Shown here piece after piece: positions 33,111-39,967 of a stretch of DNA of 39,967 nt. The notes beneath the pieces are model-generated. The model made no database searches. It was not told where the DNA came from and saw only the letters and a program-made list of their open reading frames with translations. The stretch covers positions 530,334 through 570,300 of the forward strand of contig NW_019775635.1 of assembly GCF_001039355.2 (NCBI RefSeq), read 5' to 3'. Each line of letters starts with the position of its first letter. Position 1 is the first letter of the stretch. The position numbers were made by a program, and so were the translations under genes. This stretch comes from Lingula anatina (lineage: Eukaryota; Brachiopoda; Lingulata; Lingulida; Lingulidae).

Positions 33111-34225
33111 TTGAGGTATGAGAGCAGCCCAAATATCTTCTTATGATTTAAAAAAAATTGTATGTAATGACAAACTGAGATAAATGAAAAAAGTCTATAT
33201 TAATCCGATTTTTAGGACGTCCTACTTTTGTTCTGTTTACCATGTAATCTGATGTAGAACATGGGACCCTTTTCATCAATTTCCTTGTATGTGAACAATG
33301 AGAACATTGATTCAAAACACTAACATGATGGATATACCAATGATGTGGGAACATGCAGGGATATTCACTTTGCCACCTGCTAAGAAGTCACTAATGGTAG
33401 ATCTCAATTATTTAAATTAAGCAGAAATGTATTAGTTTTTCATTTGTGATATAATTTCTATTTTTTCAGGCAGGATACCCCTGCTGCCAATTTCCCATAA
33501 AACAGAACTGTTACCCTTGCTGAAGGCATGTTGTGCCACCTACAGGAGATAATTGCAGTACGCGGTAGACACTCATGCTGTTCGACATGTGACCTTTGAT
33601 GAACACATCGTTATGCAAATTGTTTGTAAATGTGGTCACACTTGGTTGGTGGTATCTTCTCATCTTCATCGTCAATGAACATTTCTTAACCTCTGTGGAA
33701 ATCACAGTGACACATTGCATTTGAAGGGTTACATGTTATAAAGTTGAAGAATGGGTATAAACTATAGATATCTTCACCTCATTTTTGTATGTTCTCTGCC
33801 ATTAATCATGTTAGAGGTGGTATTTGGAATAGAAAGCATTGTTTATAACAATTTGCACCTGTGAGGTTATCATTTGTAAATAAAAACACGTGGAATTGGG
33901 GGGGGGGCGTGTTTAAGCAAAATTTGCCTTTGTGGCACAGAGTAAATAAAGATGATGAATTCTACAAAAAAGTTCAAACTGCCCCTACTTGAATTAAAAA
34001 AAGACATCATAAGAATATGTAAATTATATCTGGCGATAGTAAACCATATCAGTTAAGTGTTCAGTTGGTAAACAGACAGAGTTATGTTTTGTGCTATACG
34101 ACGTGACATTGTGGAGTCTTACAACATCTTTTTCGTATTGTATTTTATTTAAGGCAAAAAAAAAAATCTGGCTACGTGTATGCACAAAATAGAATAATAT
34201 TAAATCCTTCAATGTCTCTCACCGT
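33111..34225. other. Spacer between genes E and F
   Basis: No credible coding sequence. Contains a flank module (about 33180-33500) and a roughly 450-bp segment (about 33505-33960) that is shared only with the G flank. Confidence 0.6.
33505..33960. repeat. Segment shared by the 3' flanks of genes F and G only, copy 1
   Basis: Begins TGTTACCCTTGCTGAAGGCA and includes GGAGATAATTGCAGTACGCG. The second copy is at about 36064-36470. The flanks of B and E run through the same position without it. An insertion before F and G split is the simplest reading. No open frame is conserved between the copies. Confidence 0.6.
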
Positions 34226-35138
34226 CTATTGATCTGCAGGTCCATAGAAAAGGATTGGCCGGTAGCTTTGGTCGAAATAATAATTAGGAAAACAATTGAA
34301 AAAGAACTCTTCCAAACTAATGACGCCATTTTTATCGCGGTCAGTTTTTTTGAAGTGAAATTCTGGGAGCACTGTGTGGTGGAATATTCTTATAAAGTTA
34401 AAAAACTCATCAGCGGACATTTCATTGTCGCAGTTAACATCAAGGATGTTGAACCAGGCGGTGCAGTAATCAAACAGAACGTCATACAGCGTTTTATTTT
34501 GCTGGACAGTTTGGATTACCTGAAGCCACATTGTTAAATTCATCCCATGCGTCAGGTTTGATTTTGTGCCAAGAACCCAAGACTGCCATTCCAAGTTCAT
34601 TAACCCAAATAGTGCCTTAGCCCTCCACGAGGGAAGAACTCGACCACCCTTTTCCGATATCAAATCAACGAACTCCACCTTATCAACCAATCCATCAATG
34701 TTGACGTCCAGCTTTTTGAACCAGGCTTTAAACTTCCAAATCGCAGCAAAATCATCCTAGAAGAACTATATGCTTTTAGAAAATGTTATGATAAAAAAAG
34801 ACCAATGGTTTGATATTATTAATATATATTTAACATCTTGACTAATTAACTTCCACATTGTGCTGCTTGTTATCCACTAGATCATTAAATATACATTGAA
34901 ATATCAAATATGCATGTGTAAGGGAAGTTTTTCCATTTGTGAGTTATTCTTATATCTTATGCGGACTCTAGTCATACATACATGCATATGCCTGCATATA
35001 GTACATTTTAAATCTTGTTAGAAAGAAAGGACACATAAAAAAGTTGTTACTAATTACCTCTTGGCCATCAGATCTGACAATATCAGTTTCACAGGAGGCA
35101 AAGAGTAAAATGGGTAACAGAGGAATGAGCAGATACAT
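34226..35138 (-). CDS. EF-hand gene F: divergent secreted SCP/calexcitin-like protein
   Basis: Exon 1 (35138-35058) encodes the signal peptide MYLLIPLLPILLFASC and ends at CAA GAG with a GTAATT donor. Exon 2 (34756-34226) enters as DDFAAIWKFKAWFKKLD. About 204 residues. EF loops: DVNIDGLVDKVE, DVNCDNEMSADE and DRDKNGVISLEE. It differs from B-E in the linker before the last loop (KKTDRDKNG rather than NDTDRD, so that sequon is lost) and in the tail (FDQSYRPILFYGPADQ, without NQS). Gene H is its nearest relative. Promoter CACGTG and the 5'-UTR acceptor (TTTTTCCAG) are present. Confidence 0.88.
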
Positions 35139-35427
35139 GATAACCACTCCGATCTGGAAAAAGTATGATAGTTAAACTAAATGTCGTTACAGATGTATTT
35201 TTCAAATTAATCAGTGGTTCAATATAGATAATCCTGATATCAATAGTTACAGAAAGAAACGCCAAATTACCTCGATCTACATGTATATTTATCAACAAAC
35301 TGCTTTATTGTTTTATCCTTAAATTCTTCTCTTCTGTATGTGCTCTTCTCTATATGCCTTGCTTACTTTAGTAATGACGACAGCCTATCATGCAAAAACA
35401 GTTTCTTCCTAAAGTAACGCAACACTC

Positions 35428-35530
35428 ACTCACCTCAGCTGTTCCTGCTTTCACGCGGATCGAGGATATAACTAACTTAAGATAAAGGGAATTGGGTGAC
35501 TCCCGATCACGTGGTCATAGAAACAAACCC
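35428..35530 (-). promoter_or_regulatory. Promoter and noncoding first exon of gene F
   Basis: CACGTG at 35508-35513. The noncoding exon ends in GAG with a GTGAGT donor (complement 35428-35433). A second in-line GTGAGT overlaps it. Confidence 0.6.
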
Positions 35531-36685
35531 AGTATGTTGCAATTTAAAATTCACAATCAGAAACAAATAACCCCAATGCATTTTTGTCAATTCAAAAATA
35601 TGTAATGAAAATAAGAAAAAAATCAATAGGAACTTGTAACATATTTAGAAACATGTCATTTGAAAGATTTAGACGTAAAGTTGATTGCAACCCACATTTC
35701 AGATAAATTACATTACTGAAATAATTGAAAAAGGACTATTTCAATCGGATGTTTAGGAACATGTCCTACCTTTGTTTTGTTTACCGTGTAATCTGATGTA
35801 GAGCATGAGACACTTTCATAATTGCCTTGTATGCTGACATTGAGGACATTGGTTAAAAGCACTACACGATAGATCTACCAATGATGTGGGAACATACTAA
35901 TTTGCATGAATATGCACTTCTGCCACCTGCCAAAAAGTCACTAATGGTAGATTACATTTACATAATTTACGAAAGGAAGAATGTATTTCTTTTTCATTTG
36001 TGATATAATTTCAATTTCTTCAAGCAGGATATCCCTCCTGTCAATTTCCGTTAAAGAAAATGTGTTACCCTTGCTGAAGGCATGTTGTGCCGCCTACAGG
36101 AGATAATTGCAGTACGCGGTAGACGCACATGCTATTCGACATGTGACCTTCAACGAACACATCATTATGCTAATTGTGTGTAAATGTGGTTAAATTTGAT
36201 GGTGTCTTTTTAATTTAATGGGCATTTCTTTACCTCTGTGGAAATCATAGTGACATATTGCATTTGAGGGGTTCCGTGCTATAAAGTTGAATAAAGATAT
36301 AAAATATGTACCGGTATATCTTCACTGCTATTCTCGGTCTTTTTTGTGCTATTAATCATGTACTGTATGGCACATTAAATAAAAGACACATTGTGTAGAC
36401 ACAATTGCACCTATGAGATGATTACTTGTAAAAAAGCACTTGAAATTGGAGGTGGGCTAACCCTTTTAAAAAATGTTGTGTGCTTATAATATGTAGAATG
36501 TGTTTGGCGATAGTAAACCATAGGCATTAAGTGTCCAGTTAGTAAACACACAAAGTGTTCATAAATTTGTTTTGTGCAACATAGCGAAACAATGTGGAGT
36601 CTTGGTATCGTATTTGATTAAAGCCAAAAATCCGTTTATACATCAAAGTAGAAAGATAGGAAAGAAATTGGGTTCCTCTATTCGG
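35531..36685. other. Spacer between genes F and G
   Basis: No coding sequence recognised. Holds an array flank module (about 35690-36060), the second copy of the F/G-specific segment (about 36064-36470), and the immediate 3' flank of gene G. Confidence 0.6.
36064..36470. repeat. Segment shared by the 3' flanks of genes F and G only, copy 2
   Basis: Second copy of the segment at 33505-33960, more diverged and slightly shorter. Confidence 0.6.
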
Positions 36686-37950
36686 CTAATTTTCAGCAGA
36701 ACCATAGAAAAGGGCAGACTGGTTGGCTTTTTGGTCGTAATAAAAATGAAAACAACCAAATAAGAATTCTTCCAAACTAATGACACCATTTTTATCACGA
36801 TCAGTGTCATGGAGGGGTACTTCTGATGGCAACGTGCTCCGAAATATTGATATAAAGTTGAAATACTCATCGGTGGACATTTCATTGTTGCAATCAGCGT
36901 CTAAGATGTGGAACCAATCAGTACAATATTCCGGTCCTTGTACATTAACAGTGGTATTACGAATGTTTCTTTGGTATGCCTCCCAAAACATTTTGAAATT
37001 TATCACTTGGTCCATGTCAGTAACCCAAAACAAAAAACTCCAGCTCATCAGTCCAAACACTGCCTTAGCCCTCCACGAGGAAAGCACGCGACGGCTTCTC
37101 TCTGCTGTCAAATCGACGAATTCCATTTTGTCTACCATCCCATCATTGTTGGCGTCGAAAATTGTGAACCAAGCTTTAAATTTCCGAATTGCAGTCAATT
37201 CACCCTGGATCAAAAATAGAAAATTAGAAATTATCAATATATTTAAAGGGTACTGCAAGGGTTTTTTATCATTTAGATACCGAAAATAAGGTTTTCCCTG
37301 CACTTTATTATTTTATAATGCGTCTAACTTTGTGCTGATTTAAAACAATAAAAATCCCCTTGAAATGTATGAAATATCGGTGTTTTTTTTTCATTGTTAT
37401 ATATAAGCACTCAAAGCTTTTATCGTTAATTCAACACCTTTCTTTTTTAGGTGAGATTGAAATCATATCAATGAACAAGATTTTATCGCAAAATTTGGCA
37501 TGGTTGATTAAAAGTGTATGGGCTTCAATCCCTTTTCGCCATTTTGGTTTAAATGTTTTTGCATCGGTGACATATATGCCCCTATTTAGTTTTTCATTTA
37601 ACAAAAGCATCATTTTGCTTTGCTAACGATAAACGTCACAGTATTCTTTTGTTGCTGACAAAGTAACTCTTTCCACACTGTGCAGCTTGTTACCTATATA
37701 TACTGGATTATCAAATGTATATTAAAATATTAAATATAGCCATGTATAAAGAGGGTTTAATTATGATTTATTCTTATATCTTATGTGAAGTTTACTCATA
37801 AATACGCATACACTGTAGTGCATTTAAGTTTTGTTAGAAGGAAGGGACATATAAAAAAGTGTAACTAACCTCTTGGCCATCAGATATGACACTAGTGGTA
37901 TCACAGGAGGCAAAAAGAACAATGGGCATCAGAAGAATAAACAGATACAT
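36686..37950 (-). CDS. EF-hand gene G: secreted SCP/calexcitin-like protein, A-type
   Basis: Exon 1 (37950-37870) encodes the signal peptide MYLFILLMPIVLFASC and ends at CAA GAG before GTTAGT. Exon 2 (37204-36686) enters as GELTAIRKFKAWFTIFD. About 199 residues. EF loops: DANNDGMVDKME, DADCNNEMSTDE and DRDKNGVISLEE, all canonical. Shares RSRRVLSSWRAKAVFGLMSW and YCTDWFHI with gene A, so it represents what A was before it broke. Its intron (665 bp) is longer than in the other genes. Two pieces of this locus, 37213-37367 in the intron and 38046-38149 upstream, occur inverted at 39672-39967. The 5'-UTR acceptor is intact. The promoter hexamer is TACGTG. Confidence 0.9.
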
Positions 37951-38224
37951 GATAACGCTTCCAATCTGAAATAAATATAATAGTAAAACTAGCTGCTACG
38001 TATCATGTTAATGATGATTCAAATTGAGTATCCTGATATCAATAGTGAAAGGAAGAAATACCAAATCACCTCGAAAATGTATATTAATCAACAAACTGTT
38101 TTAGTCTTAAGTTCTTATCTTCTGAAAGTGCTTCTTGTTCTATGGGGTAAATTACTTTACCTACCACAACAGCCTTTTCTACTGTACATCATGCAAAAAC
38201 AGTTATTTCCTAAAATAACGCAAT

Positions 38225-38330
38225 ACTCACTGTCCTCAGCTGTTCTGGCTTTCACGCGGATCGAGGATATAGCTTACTTTAAATAAAGAAAATTGGGTGA
38301 CACCATATTACGTGGTCTTAGAAACAAATG
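38225..38330 (-). promoter_or_regulatory. Promoter and noncoding first exon of gene G
   Basis: Shared block with TACGTG (38309-38314), one base off CACGTG, in the conserved context ACGTGGTCTTAGAAAC. GTGAGT donor (complement 38225-38230). Confidence 0.55.
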
Positions 38331-39238
38331 CGGGCATGACGCAAGCAACGATATAAATCCAGTATTAAAGAAGGATAGTTGAGATCAATATCGATTTCTA
38401 AGATGCGATATTTTATTTATAGGGCTTTTGATTTGACATTTTGTATGTAGCTTGTTTACTTGTTTTTGATACTCATCTCTCATGTAGTAGTCTAAAAAAA
38501 CAAAATCACAGTAAATAAAGAGAAAATGACGATCAAAGTAAAATAGATATGTAATTGAATATTAATGAAAACGACTATAATTGATTGTTTGCTTCACTAT
38601 TAGAAATGAATATCATCAATGGATTTTGTCAATGGTAATGTATACAGTAACACAGGAAATATATAGGTTAAAAATAACAGGTTTATATTTTATATTTAGA
38701 AACATGAATCATGGAAAAATATCAATTTAAAAATGATAACAACTTTCTAACAGAAAAATGTCAATGCTGAAATGTTTTAGAAAAAAATTTTTTTTGCAAT
38801 CAAAATAATCATGTAAAGGAGACGTTCTTTCCTTTGTTGTATTTACCATGAAAACTGATCTAGAACAAGAGGGGTTTTTCATTGATTTCCATGTAATTGA
38901 AAAATGAGGAACTGATTAAAATTACTAAAGGATCTATTTACCAATGATTTGGGAATAAATTAATTTACAGGGGTATAAACTTCTGCTGCGTGCCCAAAAG
39001 CCACCAATTTTAGATCAAAATTTCATAATTAACGAAAGGAAGAAGATATTTATTTTTCATTTCTGATATACTCACACTTTCTTCAAGCAAGTTTTCATGA
39101 TTATACGTTATGTTTTGTGCTATACGACGTGGCATTTTGGAGTCTTTTTCGCATTGTACTTTATTTAAGGCAAAAAATATCTGGCTACATGTTTGCTTAA
39201 AATAGAAGCATATTAAATCCTTCAATGTCTCTCATCGT
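38331..39238. other. Spacer between genes G and H
   Basis: No coding sequence. Upstream-flank module (about 38400-38600), distal flank module (about 38750-39080) and the immediate 3' flank of H. Confidence 0.6.
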
Positions 39239-39533
39239 TTATTGATCTGCAGGTCCATAGAAAATCATTGGCCGATAGCTTTCGTCGAAATAATAATTAG
39301 TAAAACAATTGAAAAAGAACTCTTCCCAACTAATTGACGCCATTTTTTAATCGCGGTCATTGTTGTTGAAGTGAAATTTTGGGAACAGCTTATAAAGTTG
39401 AAAAACTCATCAGCGGACATTACATTGTCGCAGTTAGCGTCAAGGTTGTTGAACCAGTCAGTACAGATATCAAACAGCACGGCATTCAGCGTTTTATTTT
39501 GCTGGACAATTTGGATTACCTGAATCCACATTG
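39239..39533 (-). pseudogene. EF-hand gene H: truncated and frameshifted F-type copy
   Basis: Only the 3' portion of exon 2 remains. It starts at a breakpoint near 39533 within the codons for the LTMW motif and includes FDICTDWFNNLDANCDNVMSADEFF, where loop position 7 has Val in place of Glu. Downstream a deletion and small indels shift the frame and produce stops. The end still reads FYGPADQ-stop in a third frame (TAA at 39241-39239). Exon 1, the first EF loop and the promoter are absent. Its closest match is gene F. Confidence 0.85.
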
Positions 39534-39967
39534 ATATTGATAATTTCTAATTTTCTATTTTCCGGGTAATTGTCTATTTTTCCGGGTAATTGTCATTTTA
39601 AATTCACAATCAGACTAACTAACCCCAATTAATTTTTTTGTGAACTCCAATGTATGTTATGACAATTATGACATTTCAAGGGGATTTTTTATTGTTTTAA
39701 ATCAGCACAAAGTTAGACGCATTATAAAAAAAATAAAGTGCAGGGAAAACCTTATTTTCGGTATCTAAATGATAAAAAACCCTTGCAGTACCCTTTAAAT
39801 ATATTGATAATTTCTAATTTTCTATTTTCCGGGTAATTGTCTATTTTTCCAGGTAATTGTCATTACCCCATAGAACAAGAAGCACTTTCAGAAGATTAGA
39901 ACTTAAGACTAAAACAGTTTGTTGATTAATATACATTTTCGAGGTGATTTGGTATTTCTTCCTTTCA
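39534..39967 (+). repeat. Inverted gene-G-type segments at the window edge
   Basis: 39672-39828 is the reverse complement of gene G's intron piece 37213-37367, and 39863-39967 is the reverse complement of 38046-38149 upstream of G, each with very few mismatches. A direct repeat containing TTTTCCGGGTAATTGTC lies at about 39533-39595 and again at 39805-39860. The two inverted pieces are not in the order a simple inversion would give. Confidence 0.85.

Noticed and set aside
33511-33720. Minus-strand ORF of 69 codons in the F flank
   Set aside because: The paralogous segment at about 36064-36260 does not keep the frame open, so there is no sign of coding constraint.
36780-37289. Plus-strand ORF of 169 codons opposite gene G
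   Set aside because: Exact antisense of the conserved EF-hand exon. The same shadow appears opposite genes A, C, E and F because their codon use is shared.

Overview
This is a eukaryotic genomic window from a marine invertebrate, probably a mollusc and most likely a bivalve. It is AT-rich and intron-dense with GT-AG splice sites. It carries microsatellites, small inverted-repeat DNA transposons, a decayed LTR retrotransposon of a type common in bivalves, corals and brachiopods, and highly divergent allelic-looking duplications joined by single N characters. The species cannot be fixed from the sequence alone.

Left edge (1-4284): the 5' part of an LTR retrotransposon on the minus strand (gag, protease, start of reverse transcriptase), broken by a nonsense codon and a frameshift. 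It is followed by a short LINE 3'-end remnant and otherwise featureless DNA.

Middle (4285-19166, plus strand): a 22-exon gene for a CEMIP/CEMIP2-type (KIAA1199/TMEM2 family) hyaluronan-binding or hyaluronan-degrading protein. It has a G8 domain, one GG (ILEI-like) domain and a right-handed parallel beta-helix. It stops just before the place where the vertebrate proteins have their second GG domain. The exon carrying the signal peptide or membrane anchor was not found. Exons 16-17 and exon 18 are each present twice, next to single Ns. Both duplications look like uncollapsed haplotypes, because exon 18 used twice would break the reading frame.

Right half (19678-39533, minus strand, tail-to-tail with the CEMIP-like gene): a tandem array of eight related two-coding-exon genes (A to H here). 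They encode small secreted proteins of the sarcoplasmic-calcium-binding-protein/calexcitin type, each with an 81-bp signal-peptide exon, a phase-0 intron, and one exon carrying three good EF-hand loops plus one degenerate one. B, D, E, F and G have open reading frames. A has one nonsense codon, C has one frameshift, and H is a truncated, broken copy. Each of A-G is preceded by a noncoding first exon and a shared promoter block containing CACGTG or a decayed form of it. C and D have both a mutated CACGTG and a lost 5'-UTR splice acceptor, so D may be silent although its coding sequence is intact. Gene-less orphan flanks show that whole units were deleted by unequal recombination. At the right edge, gene G-type segments appear inverted, hinting at an oppositely oriented copy just outside the window.

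Nothing in the window shows a functional link between the CEMIP-like gene and the EF-hand array. Both products would act in the secretory pathway or extracellular matrix, which is only a general association.
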